NCBI GenBank assembly: GCA_964595625.1
Contig: CAZQQU010000001.1
Coordinates: 124,001-188,000, forward strand
Direction of reading: 5' to 3'
Length of the DNA: 64,000 bases
Source: CAZQQU01 sp964595625
Lineage (GTDB): Bacteria; Bacteroidota; Bacteroidia; Flavobacteriales; Flavobacteriaceae
Positions within the stretch are counted from its first letter, which is position 1. Each line of letters starts with the position of its first letter. Below, piece after piece: positions 44,337-53,062 of the stretch. The notes below the pieces were generated by a model that was not told where the DNA came from, made no database searches, and saw only the letters and a list, made by a program, of their open reading frames with translations. The position numbers and the translations under genes were made by a program.

Positions 44337-47147
44337 TTAGTACCAACGGCGTGTAAAAAGTCGGATTAAAACTTCGGGTTGGAGCGTGACAATAAATCGG
44401 ATGCGTTCATCATAACGAGGCAGTGCAGGTTCCCAACCCAAACTGGATTGCAAAGGAAAATACACCTCAAAAAAATCATCCACCAAGCTCAGTCGGATAC
44501 CGGAGTCATAAAAAAACTCGGTACCAACACCCCGATTATTGACAAAACCTAAGTCGCCATAAATATGTATCCACCGCCAAATATTGGTTCCCATATTGAG
44601 TGTTGCCATCCAGTTATTGGCAAAAGGGGTTGTCATTTTAGACTTAAAACCCCCTTCCGCTAAAATGAGCTGTTGACTCCAGAGACCCGTACTTTCGGAA
44701 CGACCGTAATAGTTATAATCAAACATATAATCGGTGGGTCTATCTAAAGCAAAACTAAAGTAATGCGAATCGGTATAAGTTTCATTTTTGAGGAAAGTAC
44801 CCGCAAATAACCGTAGATTAATTTGGCGATTGCTCAAAAACAATCTTCGAAATTCGAGAGTGGTAGAGAGTTTTTGAAAATCGGAGGCAATTTCGTAATC
44901 CAAATTAAAACGAAAATGGCGCAATAAGTTGACATTGGTATAAACATATTGGGCATTTACCACGTTGTAATTGGGCTCTTGTATAGCTTGTTCCGGATCC
45001 GGATCTTTATCCACATAAATATTTCGAAGATTGATGTATTGGCGCTCATTACTTCGCAAATCTATATTTCTAAAAGAGGCGGTGGCATAGGCAATAAATC
45101 TTCTATAAAAAAGTTGTTCGTCGTACGAAAAATACCTACCGGAAGCTCCCACTCGTATTGAATAAAGTTTTTGATTTTCAAAAGGATGGGAGTAAGACAG
45201 ACTTCCACCCCCTAATAGCATGTTAGACCTAAGCCCGTACATGGGCTCGATGCGGTAGTTAAAATTACGCGGTAGAAAAGTTTTGTTGTACAATTTAGTT
45301 CCGACTAATAATCCGTCATAAAAATTGTATTCAAAAACCGGCATAAAGAAAAACTGTTGGTATTCGGGATCTTCAATGTCTTGCAGCAGCCTAAATTGAA
45401 GTGGTTTTTTAAATATTCCAGAAACCTTTCGGTAGTTATTACGTTTATTAAAATCCGGAATTTCTTGGGGATAATCAATAGCCAATCGGTCGGCATTATG
45501 GGCAGGAATAACCATTTTTTTTTCGCCTGTAAAACCTGTTACCCATTGGTAAGATTGAACTTCTTTTTTATCCAAACTATACAAGGTAAACGGGGCCGGA
45601 AAATCCCTGTTGTTTTTCAAAGTAACCACCAGCGAATCGTCCTTTTTCTTTATCTTTTTGATTTGGTAATCAATTTTTTTATTGGTGGTAATGTAGTCTT
45701 CAAAAAACCAATCCAACTCTTTAGTTGTATGGCTTTTTACGATTTTCTCAAAGTCTTCTGCAGAAGTGGGTTGAGCCACATACTGACGGTAAAATTCATG
45801 AATGCTAGTATCTAAAATATTTTCCCCCAAATAGTTGGATAAATATTTAAAACCCACTCCGGTTTTGTATGCGGATGCAATTTCGGCGTTGTACTTTATG
45901 AGTGAATCCCGTTGCATAGCCACCGGTTGATCTAAATTTAACAAGACCGAATTTTGATACAAAAGTTCGTATTGGTCGTTAAATTGTAGGGTAGAGGCAT
46001 GAAACCAGCGCAAACCAATCACATTGCTCAGATTGCCAAAAATTTTCATTTCAGGATAATAGCGGTCGGTATATTTCTTTAATAGATAAATTTGAAGTCC
46101 ACTGCGCAACCAATGTTCTTCCCGGGGATGGATCAAGAGCGTATTTTTCAGGTAGGCACCGGCTAGGGTTTTAAAAGATTCCAAATCGTATTGAAAACCA
46201 TCGGGAAAAGGACGAATAAAATGGGGCAATTGGTTTAAACCATAAGCAGGGTTTTTTCGATAATCTTCTTGTGAAATTACTATTTTCTCAAAAGGGTAGG
46301 GACCTAGTTCTTCTTCTAAAAAACGTACTATCCGATCTATACTCACTGCTTGTAGTTGGCTGATTAAATCTTTGTTATAGATGCTGGTTTGAACAGTTAT
46401 ATTTTCAGTGATGACGGTATTAAATGGATTTTCACGAAACAAATATAGCGTAGCCGAGGTGCGGTTTTCACCTGATAGGTAGCTCGTCATTTCACTTCCT
46501 TGATCTATTGTTTCCACAAAATCTAAATCGGAAATTAACTCATACGCTGTAGGATAGGTGAGATGAATAGAAAAATGAGAGGGAGGCATATAAAAGTCAT
46601 CCAAATCTTTATTGCTATAATACCGCCACGAACCGTCAAAAACCGCCGGAGCTATGAACCAGTAGTTGAGTTTGTAATTTCCATTTTTACTATACCCAAA
46701 ACGAGTAAACTTATCATCGGGTAACTTAACTTGGTAATTGAGTTCTAACGTAATATGTTGCTGAGGTAGTAGGGGTTGGGGCAAGACCACATAAAGAATA
46801 TCCACTTCTTTTCCTCGTTGCCAAGTTAATGCCTCCCCTTGATAGGTGATTGAAGAAACTTCAGTACGGCCTCTGTTTTTATTGTTTTCAAAATGAAAAT
46901 TACTTTTAAAAAGATAGGCAAATTGCTTGGCTAAGGGAGTGGTTTTAGAGGAATAACTATTTGCCCAATCGGTAAAATATAAAGTATCTAAAACTACCTC
47001 CGAAAGATTGTGGTACGTGATTTTTTGTTGGATGTCAAGCCGGTGTTCATCTGTGTTTAAGTTCGCAATAATTTCTAGAGAGTGTTGGGCAGTAACCGAC
47101 CAACCACATAAGTTTATTACTACGATGATGAGGCTGACAAATTTCAA
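44337..47147 (-). CDS. M1 aminopeptidase-like protein lacking zinc ligands, fused to a C-terminal outer-membrane beta-barrel
   Basis: 936 residues, starting at TTG 47147, which gives a good signal peptide (about 1-20). The N-terminal ~500 residues follow the M1 layout: a beta-saddle domain (LDIQQKITYHNLSEVVLDTLYF), then a catalytic-like domain. Where active M1 enzymes have HExxH and a following WLNEGFA, this protein reads LAGAYLKNTL ... EEHWLRSGLQIYLLKKY, so both zinc histidines and the third-ligand Glu are gone. A small beta domain follows (about 530-600). The last ~330 residues alternate aromatic and polar residues in beta-strand fashion and end in RRWY, a typical outer-membrane beta-signal. 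It ends a same-strand group with the LOG and uvrA genes. I infer an outer-membrane protein with a pseudo-peptidase periplasmic domain. Function unknown. Confidence 0.75.
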   Translation of the reverse strand: MKFVSLIIVVINLCGWSVTAQHSLEIIANLNTDEHRLDIQQKITYHNLSEVVLDTLYFTDWANSYSSKTTPLAKQFAYLFKSNFHFENNKNRGRTEVSSITYQGEALTWQRGKEVDILYVVLPQPLLPQQHITLELNYQVKLPDDKFTRFGYSKNGNYKLNYWFIAPAVFDGSWRYYSNKDLDDFYMPPSHFSIHLTYPTAYELISDLDFVETIDQGSEMTSYLSGENRTSATLYLFRENPFNTVITENITVQTSIYNKDLISQLQAVSIDRIVRFLEEELGPYPFEKIVISQEDYRKNPAYGLNQLPHFIRPFPDGFQYDLESFKTLAGAYLKNTLLIHPREEHWLRSGLQIYLLKKYTDRYYPEMKIFGNLSNVIGLRWFHASTLQFNDQYELLYQNSVLLNLDQPVAMQRDSLIKYNAEIASAYKTGVGFKYLSNYLGENILDTSIHEFYRQYVAQPTSAEDFEKIVKSHTTKELDWFFEDYITTNKKIDYQIKKIKKKDDSLVVTLKNNRDFPAPFTLYSLDKKEVQSYQWVTGFTGEKKMVIPAHNADRLAIDYPQEIPDFNKRNNYRKVSGIFKKPLQFRLLQDIEDPEYQQFFFMPVFEYNFYDGLLVGTKLYNKTFLPRNFNYRIEPMYGLRSNMLLGGGSLSYSHPFENQKLYSIRVGASGRYFSYDEQLFYRRFIAYATASFRNIDLRSNERQYINLRNIYVDKDPDPEQAIQEPNYNVVNAQYVYTNVNLLRHFRFNLDYEIASDFQKLSTTLEFRRLFLSNRQINLRLFAGTFLKNETYTDSHYFSFALDRPTDYMFDYNYYGRSESTGLWSQQLILAEGGFKSKMTTPFANNWMATLNMGTNIWRWIHIYGDLGFVNNRGVGTEFFYDSGIRLSLVDDFFEVYFPLQSSLGWEPALPRYDERIRFIVTLQPEVLIRLFTRRWY

Positions 47148-47195
47148 AATACAATTGAATTTTTAAACTCAGCAATTTGTGGGTATAAATGCGGA

Positions 47196-47885
47196 TTAGA
47201 AATTGGGACTGAGATTGTATTTGGCATAAAAGTCATTTAAAATTTCTATTACTTCATGTTCTGAATCCACTATATGAATTAAATCCAAATCTTCGGGACT
47301 GATATTTTTAAATTGGTCTAATACTACTTTTTTAATCCAATCAATAAGTCCTGCCCAAAATTCACTTCCCACTAAGATAATAGGAAATTTATCAATTTTG
47401 TATGTTTGAATTAAGGTAATGGCTTCAAAGAATTCATCTAAGGTACCAAAACCTCCGGGCATAACCACAAAACCCTGTGAATATTTAACAAACATGACTT
47501 TTCTGACAAAGAAATAGTCAAAATCCAAACTTTTATCAGGGTCTATATAGGGATTGTCTTTTTGCTCAAAGGGAAGATCTATATTTAAACCAACCGAAGT
47601 ACCTCCAGCTAAATGGGCTCCTTTATTACCTGCTTCCATAATTCCCGGACCGCCTCCGGTGATAATTCCATATCCATTTTCGGTGATGAGTTTGGCGATG
47701 GATACTGCCATTTCGTAATATTTATCCCCAACTTCGGTACGTGCCGATCCAAAAATGGAGACACACGGACCGATTCGGCTTAGCTTTTCATATCCGTTGA
47801 CAAATTCCCCCATAATTTTAAAAATAGCCCACGAATCGTTGGCTTTCACTTCATTCCATTCTTTCAAACTGCTGTCTCTATTCAT
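47196..47885 (-). CDS. LOG family protein (TIGR00730-like)
   Basis: 229 residues, cytosolic Rossmann fold. The LOG/lysine-decarboxylase-like motifs GGGPGIMEAGNKGAH and PGGFGTLDEFFEA are intact; the second contains the catalytic Glu. Characterised LOG enzymes release the base from nucleoside 5'-monophosphates (cytokinin ribotides in plants, AMP and others in bacteria). The gene is often mislabelled lysine decarboxylase. It begins 15 bp after the uvrA stop and is probably cotranscribed with it. Confidence 0.9.
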   Translation of the reverse strand: MNRDSSLKEWNEVKANDSWAIFKIMGEFVNGYEKLSRIGPCVSIFGSARTEVGDKYYEMAVSIAKLITENGYGIITGGGPGIMEAGNKGAHLAGGTSVGLNIDLPFEQKDNPYIDPDKSLDFDYFFVRKVMFVKYSQGFVVMPGGFGTLDEFFEAITLIQTYKIDKFPIILVGSEFWAGLIDWIKKVVLDQFKNISPEDLDLIHIVDSEHEVIEILNDFYAKYNLSPNF

Positions 47886-47900
47886 AATAATTTAATTAAT

Positions 47901-50738
47901 TTAAAGCGAATATAATTCTTTTTTCAAGAAATGGGCAGTATAACTGACCGGGTGCTCGGCAACGACTTCAGGAGTGCCTTCGGTTATTATTTGTCCGCCG
48001 TTTTTACCTCCTTCTAAACCGATATCAACAATATAATCGACTGTTTTAATAACATCCATATTATGCTCAATAATCAAGATGGTATTTCCTTTATCGGCCA
48101 ATTTATTTAAAACTTTTAAAAGTACATTGACATCTTCAAAATGTAATCCCGTGGTAGGCTCGTCCAAAATGTAGATGGTGTTTCCAGTGTCTTTTTTCGA
48201 TAGTTCAGCAGCCAGTTTGATACGTTGGGCTTCCCCTCCGGATAGGGTAGTACTTTGCTGACCTAAGGTGATGTAGCCTAAGCCTACATCTTGTATGGTT
48301 TTAAGTTTGCGATATATTTTTGGGATGTGTTCAAAAAACTCTACCGCCTCTTCGATTGTCATATTAAGTATGTCCGAAATGTTTTTTCCTTTGTATCTAA
48401 TTTCCAAAGTTTCTCGGTTAAAACGTTTGCCGTGACAGGTTTCACAAGCCACATAGACATCGGGTAAAAAATTCATTTCTATAACCCGCATACCGCCTCC
48501 TTGACAGGTTTCACAACGCCCACCCGCCACATTAAAGCTAAATCTCCCCGGTTTATAACCGCGGATCATGGCTTCAGGAACTTTGGCAAATAGATTTCTT
48601 ATTTCTGAAAATACATCGGTATAGGTAGCCGGATTAGAACGAGGCGTCCGGCCAATAGGCGATTGATTGACATCTATTACCTTATCAATATTTTCCAACC
48701 CTTGAATGGATTTATAGGGTAGCGGTTTTTTGACCGCATTGTAAAAATGGGCATTTAAAATAGGGTAGAGGGTCTCATTGATTAAGGTCGATTTTCCACT
48801 TCCGGAAACACCGGTAATACCGATAATCATTCCCAAAGGAAGTTTTAGAGTTACGTTTTTTAAATTGTTTCCGGTGGCACCCGAAAGGGTTAAAAACTTT
48901 CCGTTACCACTACGTCTTTGGGTGGGAATTTTAATCTGCTTGGTCTGATTGAGATAAGCCGCAGTCAGTGTATTTTCTTTTTTTAACGCAGCTGGAGACC
49001 CGGTTGAAATAATGGTTCCTCCAAATCTGCCCGCACCCGGACCAATATCAATGATATGATCGGCACGTTCTATCATATCTCGGTCATGTTCTACCACAAT
49101 CACTGAATTACCAATATCCCGCAATTGAATCAGCGAGTTGATTAACCGTTGATTGTCTCGCTGGTGTAAACCAATACTGGGTTCGTCTAAGATATAGAGT
49201 ACGCCCACTAATTGGGAACCAATTTGAGTGGCCAATCGGATCCGTTGGGCCTCCCCGCCGGATAGTGCTTTTGAAGACCTGTTTAAAGAAAGGTAATTTA
49301 ATCCCACATTCATCAAAAATCCGATACGATCGTTGACTTCCTTGAGTATTTCCTCGGCAATTTTAAATTGTTTTTCCGTGAGTTTTTTGGGAAGGTTGGC
49401 AAACCATTTTTGTAATTCACCGATGTCCATGCGCGCTAAATCGGCAATACTCTTTTTATTTATTTTAAAGAAAAGCGATTCTTTCCGCAGACGGGTACCG
49501 TTACATTCGGGACAATCGACGTGTACCATATAATCCTTGGCCCACCGTTGCAGCGACACCGAATCGTTGTTTTCAAAAGTATTTTGTATAAAGTGGACAA
49601 TTCCTTCAAAATCTATTTTGTAGGTTCGGGTTACCCCCAATTCTTTACTGATGACTTCAAATTTGTCTTTACCTCCATATAAAATCATTTCTACAGCTTG
49701 CTGCGGAATTTTTTCAAAGGGATCGCTGATTTTAAATTGGAATTTTTCAGCAATGGTCTCTATTTGTTTGGAAATCCAATTATTTTTTAAAGCACCTAAG
49801 GGGGCCAGAGCCCCTTGTTTGATAGACAATTTGGGGTTGGGTACAATTTTTTGTAAGTCCACTTCATAGAGTTGTCCCAATCCTTTACAATGCATACACA
49901 TTCCTTTGGGAGAATTGAAGGAAAAATTATTGGGCTCCGGGTTGGGATATGAAATACCCGTGCTCGGACACATGAGTAACCGACTAAAATATCGGATTTC
50001 TTCTTGTTCATTAGCCAGAGTCATTAACACATCATCTCCGTAATACATCGCTGTTTTTATGGCTTCCTGCAGGCGGTTACGACTTTCTGGGGTGTCCTTG
50101 ACTTCCAGACGGTCAATGACTATTTCAATATCGTGATTTTTGTAGCGATCCACTTTCATACCTCGGGTGATCTCTTGAATTTCACCATCCACACGAACTT
50201 TGATAAACCCTTGTTTAGCAATTTTTTCAAACAATTCACGATAGTGTCCTTTTCGGGTTCGAACTACAGGGGCCAATAGGGTTATTTTTTGATGGAGGTA
50301 AGCTTCGAGTATCAGCGTTTGTATTTGCTCATCTGAATAACTTACCATTTTTTCCCCGGTATTATAACTATAGGCCTCAGCTGCTCGCGCATACAACAAG
50401 CGGATAAAATCGTAGATTTCTGTAATAGTTCCTACTGTAGATCGTGGATTTTTATTGGTGGTTTTTTGTTCGATAGCAATCACGGGTGACAATCCATCAA
50501 TTTTATCCACATCCGGACGTTCGAGTCCACCCAGAAATTGCCGTGCATAGGCTGAAAAGGTTTCAATATACCTTCGTTGCCCTTCGGCATAGATGGTATC
50601 AAATGCTAATGACGACTTACCACTGCCGGAAAGCCCCGTAATTACTACCAATTGATCCCTAGGAATCGATACATCTATATTTTTGAGATTGTGCGCTCGT
50701 GCGCCTAAAATTTCGATACAGTCCTCTGTTTTTACCAT
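47901..50738 (-). CDS. uvrA: Excinuclease ABC subunit A
   Basis: 945 residues, full length. Two ATPase modules: Walker A GLSGSGKS at about 35-42 and GVSGSGKS at about 640-647, each with a UvrA-type signature (LSGGEAQRIRLA and LSGGEAQRIKLA) and LDEPS/LDEPTTGLH. Zinc-binding cysteine pairs are visible (CPECNGTRL, and CETCQGGGMRV with CETCHGKRF). UvrA dimers find bulky DNA lesions and load UvrB in nucleotide excision repair. The -7 box ends 5 nt before the ATG, so the mRNA may be leaderless. I searched by eye for a LexA-like palindrome in the promoter and did not find one. Confidence 0.98.
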   Translation of the reverse strand: MVKTEDCIEILGARAHNLKNIDVSIPRDQLVVITGLSGSGKSSLAFDTIYAEGQRRYIETFSAYARQFLGGLERPDVDKIDGLSPVIAIEQKTTNKNPRSTVGTITEIYDFIRLLYARAAEAYSYNTGEKMVSYSDEQIQTLILEAYLHQKITLLAPVVRTRKGHYRELFEKIAKQGFIKVRVDGEIQEITRGMKVDRYKNHDIEIVIDRLEVKDTPESRNRLQEAIKTAMYYGDDVLMTLANEQEEIRYFSRLLMCPSTGISYPNPEPNNFSFNSPKGMCMHCKGLGQLYEVDLQKIVPNPKLSIKQGALAPLGALKNNWISKQIETIAEKFQFKISDPFEKIPQQAVEMILYGGKDKFEVISKELGVTRTYKIDFEGIVHFIQNTFENNDSVSLQRWAKDYMVHVDCPECNGTRLRKESLFFKINKKSIADLARMDIGELQKWFANLPKKLTEKQFKIAEEILKEVNDRIGFLMNVGLNYLSLNRSSKALSGGEAQRIRLATQIGSQLVGVLYILDEPSIGLHQRDNQRLINSLIQLRDIGNSVIVVEHDRDMIERADHIIDIGPGAGRFGGTIISTGSPAALKKENTLTAAYLNQTKQIKIPTQRRSGNGKFLTLSGATGNNLKNVTLKLPLGMIIGITGVSGSGKSTLINETLYPILNAHFYNAVKKPLPYKSIQGLENIDKVIDVNQSPIGRTPRSNPATYTDVFSEIRNLFAKVPEAMIRGYKPGRFSFNVAGGRCETCQGGGMRVIEMNFLPDVYVACETCHGKRFNRETLEIRYKGKNISDILNMTIEEAVEFFEHIPKIYRKLKTIQDVGLGYITLGQQSTTLSGGEAQRIKLAAELSKKDTGNTIYILDEPTTGLHFEDVNVLLKVLNKLADKGNTILIIEHNMDVIKTVDYIVDIGLEGGKNGGQIITEGTPEVVAEHPVSYTAHFLKKELYSL

Positions 50739-50743
50739 AACTG

Positions 50744-50751
50744 CAAAAGTA
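50744..50751 (-). promoter_or_regulatory. -7 promoter box directly before uvrA
   Basis: Minus-strand TACTTTTG followed by CAGTT and then the ATG. The box ends 5 nt before the start codon at 50738. Confidence 0.5.
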
Positions 50752-50791
50752 CTTATTTTGACTTAAAAAATCAGAGGAAGTCGTGGGCTAT

Positions 50792-51511
50792 TTATACCAG
50801 CCACAATGCTTTTAATTTTAAATAAGCCAAACCTATAAGCAGGGCCAATCCAAAACTTAAAAGGGTACCAATGAGGATGTATTCGGTAAGTTTGACATCT
50901 TTATTTTTGCGTAAATCACCAAATCTAAATATGGATTTGGCCGCTAATAAAAAACCGATTCCTTCCCAAAAATCGATTACCACAAATAAAAATATAAAGA
51001 GGCGTTCGAGTATACCAATAATTTTACCTGCATCGGCTAAACCCGGATTCGGTAAGGTGTACTGAAACGAACTCATCAGTTTTTTAATCACTACCGAACT
51101 GACCATAGTGAGTACCAATAAGGCAATTATCAACAGTAAAAGTGAAGTAGAATTTACCGAGAAAAGGTCAGTTTGTATTCCAAAGAAATAATGGACAAAT
51201 ACCAGTAGAGTTGCCCCATGTAAAAGCTGATCTATTAAAAAATTAAAACTGTCGGGAATTTTTTTGAAGAGGATTATTTTAGTAAAAATATCAATAACAA
51301 AATGCGAAAGTGCCAATAGCACGACCGCCCATAAATAAGTAGTTGCAAAACCCGTAGCGATTAGTAAAAGTCCGAAATGGATAAGTATATGTAGGTATAA
51401 ATAGGGAGACCGAAAACGCCGATTTTCGATATCTCGTGCCATGGTATCGGTTTGAAAAACAAAATCACCGAGTATATGACAGGTTACTAATTTAAGAAGC
51501 AGCAGTATCAT
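50792..51511 (-). CDS. DUF3307 integral membrane protein
   Basis: 239 residues with about six or seven hydrophobic segments. The conserved polar residues sit within or at the edge of membrane segments in short spaced pairs: His12, Asp16 and Gln20 (CHILGDFVFQTD), His41 and His45, His70 and Asp74 (SHFVIDIFTK), and Asp94 and His98 (DQLLHG). This pattern is what one expects of an intramembrane metal site and recalls the YdjM/DUF457 class of membrane hydrolases, although I cannot show homology. The gene overlaps the end of satD by 20 bp, so the two are translationally coupled and probably act together. Activity unknown. Confidence 0.85.
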   Translation of the reverse strand: MILLLLKLVTCHILGDFVFQTDTMARDIENRRFRSPYLYLHILIHFGLLLIATGFATTYLWAVVLLALSHFVIDIFTKIILFKKIPDSFNFLIDQLLHGATLLVFVHYFFGIQTDLFSVNSTSLLLLIIALLVLTMVSSVVIKKLMSSFQYTLPNPGLADAGKIIGILERLFIFLFVVIDFWEGIGFLLAAKSIFRFGDLRKNKDVKLTEYILIGTLLSFGLALLIGLAYLKLKALWLV

Positions 51512-52100
51512 GCGTGTAAAGTTTTTTATAGATATCGATTATTTCGACCATTTCATGATAAGCCGCCCGTTTGAGTGACTTGCTAATGGTGGTTTCGTCT
51601 TTGCCCAGTTGTTGCGCCATTTCTTTTTGTAACATCCCCGAATTGTTTAATGCAATAAAAACAGTGGCTGCTGTAACAGGTTTCCAACTATCAGCAATAA
51701 AACTTATTAATTTTAATATCGGATTAAAATAATTATCTGAATTCAATTGGTCACTTCGTATAATAAAGGAAGTGTTTTTTATGGCATCCAAACTTTCTCC
51801 AGAGCGTATAAACGCCGTTCCATACGATTCTGAAACAGAGGGACCTTCAAAATCTTTACTTCCCATACCAATAGCCATTCGTACATCCAGTTTTCCAGTA
51901 GATTTAATCAGAGCTTTGATACAAAGAGCAATTTCAAATGCACTTTCGGGCTCTGCTTCGAGCTGAAAACTATCTCCTCGAAATACATCCCACTTATTTA
52001 TTCCTTTCTTTTCAGAGAAAAAAGATTTTAACTCCGGTAGCCACACTTCTGAATGTACTTTTCTCGATCCGATAATATCTCCTGTAATCACAGTTGTCAT
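51492..52100 (-). CDS. SatD family protein with C-terminal helix-turn-helix
   Basis: 202 residues from ATG 52100. The longer frame to 52148 lies over the promoter. The N-terminal part starts MTTVITGDIIGSRKV, with RGDSF at 41-45, DVRMAIGMGSK at 72-82 and SESYGTAFIRSGESLD at 90-105. These resemble, in order, the two metal-binding Asp motifs and following strands of nucleotidyl cyclase/GGDEF palm domains (Asp8 and Asp43), but this is my structural inference. The C-terminal ~55 residues contain a likely helix-turn-helix (KEMAQQLGKDETTISKSLKRA, quoted as two parts around LGKD). SatD was named from an acid-tolerance locus in Streptococcus, and no biochemical role is known to me. The gene is preceded by three direct repeats and overlaps the DUF3307 gene. 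Confidence 0.82.
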   Translation of the reverse strand: MTTVITGDIIGSRKVHSEVWLPELKSFFSEKKGINKWDVFRGDSFQLEAEPESAFEIALCIKALIKSTGKLDVRMAIGMGSKDFEGPSVSESYGTAFIRSGESLDAIKNTSFIIRSDQLNSDNYFNPILKLISFIADSWKPVTAATVFIALNNSGMLQKEMAQQLGKDETTISKSLKRAAYHEMVEIIDIYKKLYTHDTAAS

Positions 52101-52115
52101 AATCCATATTTTACA

Positions 52116-52148
52116 CAAATATATAAAAAAATGGTTTAAATAAGCCAA
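52116..52148 (-). promoter_or_regulatory. Promoter of satD-DUF3307 operon
   Basis: On the minus strand: -33 TTG (52148-52146), 22-nt spacer, -7 TATATTTG (52123-52116), then the ATG 15 nt further on. The -33 TTG is the first three bases of the promoter-proximal direct repeat. Confidence 0.62.
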
Positions 52149-52204
52149 TAACTTAAAATTGCACTAAATAAGCCAAGTTGTAGCTATTGACCTATATAAG
52201 TCAA
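52140..52204 (-). repeat. Three direct repeats at exact 28-bp spacing upstream of satD (candidate operator)
   Basis: Minus-strand copies: TTGGCTTAT (52148-52140), TTGGCTTAT (52176-52168) and TTGACTTAT (52204-52196), each followed by ATA, TTA or TTTA-type sequence. Start-to-start distance is 28 bp both times. They fill the 107-bp gap between tatC and satD. A protein-binding array is the simplest reading; autoregulation by the SatD helix-turn-helix is inferred. Confidence 0.6.
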
Positions 52205-52207
52205 CTG

Positions 52208-53062
52208 CTATGAAGAGGAAGCAGCAGCGTTTTTAGCCTCCATTTTTTGGCGATTCTTTTCAATACTTTGGGCGATAAGAATGCTTATTTCATAGAGGAT
52301 AAGTACAGGAATGGAAACTATAATTTGGCTGGCTACATCCGGAGGGGTGATAATACCCGAGATAGTCAGCACCACAACGATATTAATTTTTCGTTGTTTT
52401 CGGAGAACTCGGGAAGAAACAATACCGGCTTTGGTCAATAAATAAATCAGCATCGGAAGTTCAAAGATAATTCCTGAAGCCAGCACTGAAGTTCGTACCA
52501 GACCGATATAACTACCTAAATCAAATTCGTTGAGTACATGATGGCTTACTTGGTAGGTGCCTAAGAAATTAACAGAAAAAGGAGTAATTACATAATAACC
52601 AAAAAGGACTCCCATGAAAAACAGCAGAGAAGAGAAAAATATAAAACCACGAGCCGATTTTTTTTCGTTTTGAAGCATGCCGGGACTTACAAATTTCCAA
52701 AATTCATAAATAATATAGGGAAAGGCAATTATAAATCCGACTGCAATCGATACCCATATATGGGTTGAAAACTGCCCACCCACCGTACGGCTTTGAATGG
52801 TGAAAGGAAGTTCGCTGAAGCAAAAGTCATCTTGCATGCCTAGCGTTTTGGAAATATCACACAATACTCTATAAGTCACAAAATCGGCGTCTTTGGGACC
52901 AAAAATAACCGTATCAAAAATAAATCCTTTAAAAACAAAAGCTACTACGGCAACAATCACGATACTCAAGGTAGCGCGTATCAAATGCCATCGCAATTCT
53001 TCAAGATGTTCTAGAAAAGACATCTCTTTTCGAGAATCTTTTTTTGTTTTTTTAGTAGTCAT
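52208..53062 (-). CDS. tatC: Twin-arginine translocase subunit TatC
   Basis: 284 residues, six membrane segments. The N-terminus carries the TatC signature MSFLEHLEELRWHL with the conserved Glu that contacts the RR motif of substrates. The loop YIIYEFWKFVSPGMLQNEKK and the segment with GVLFGYYVITPF are typical. TatC forms the receptor for folded proteins with twin-arginine signals. Its start overlaps the kdsD stop by 1 bp (TAATG-type junction), so translation is coupled. tatA/tatB are not in the window. The periplasmic loop after TM1 is longer than in E. coli, as is usual in Bacteroidota. Confidence 0.95.
   Translation of the reverse strand: MTTKKTKKDSRKEMSFLEHLEELRWHLIRATLSIVIVAVVAFVFKGFIFDTVIFGPKDADFVTYRVLCDISKTLGMQDDFCFSELPFTIQSRTVGGQFSTHIWVSIAVGFIIAFPYIIYEFWKFVSPGMLQNEKKSARGFIFFSSLLFFMGVLFGYYVITPFSVNFLGTYQVSHHVLNEFDLGSYIGLVRTSVLASGIIFELPMLIYLLTKAGIVSSRVLRKQRKINIVVVLTISGIITPPDVASQIIVSIPVLILYEISILIAQSIEKNRQKMEAKNAAASSS

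Noticed and set aside
45357..45815. 152-codon plus-strand open frame
   Set aside because: Antisense to the M1-like/barrel gene; Phe-rich composition is the mirror of that gene, and no start signals are seen.
50738..50800. SOS-type (LexA) operator upstream of uvrA
   Set aside because: I looked for a palindromic motif near the -7 box and found none.
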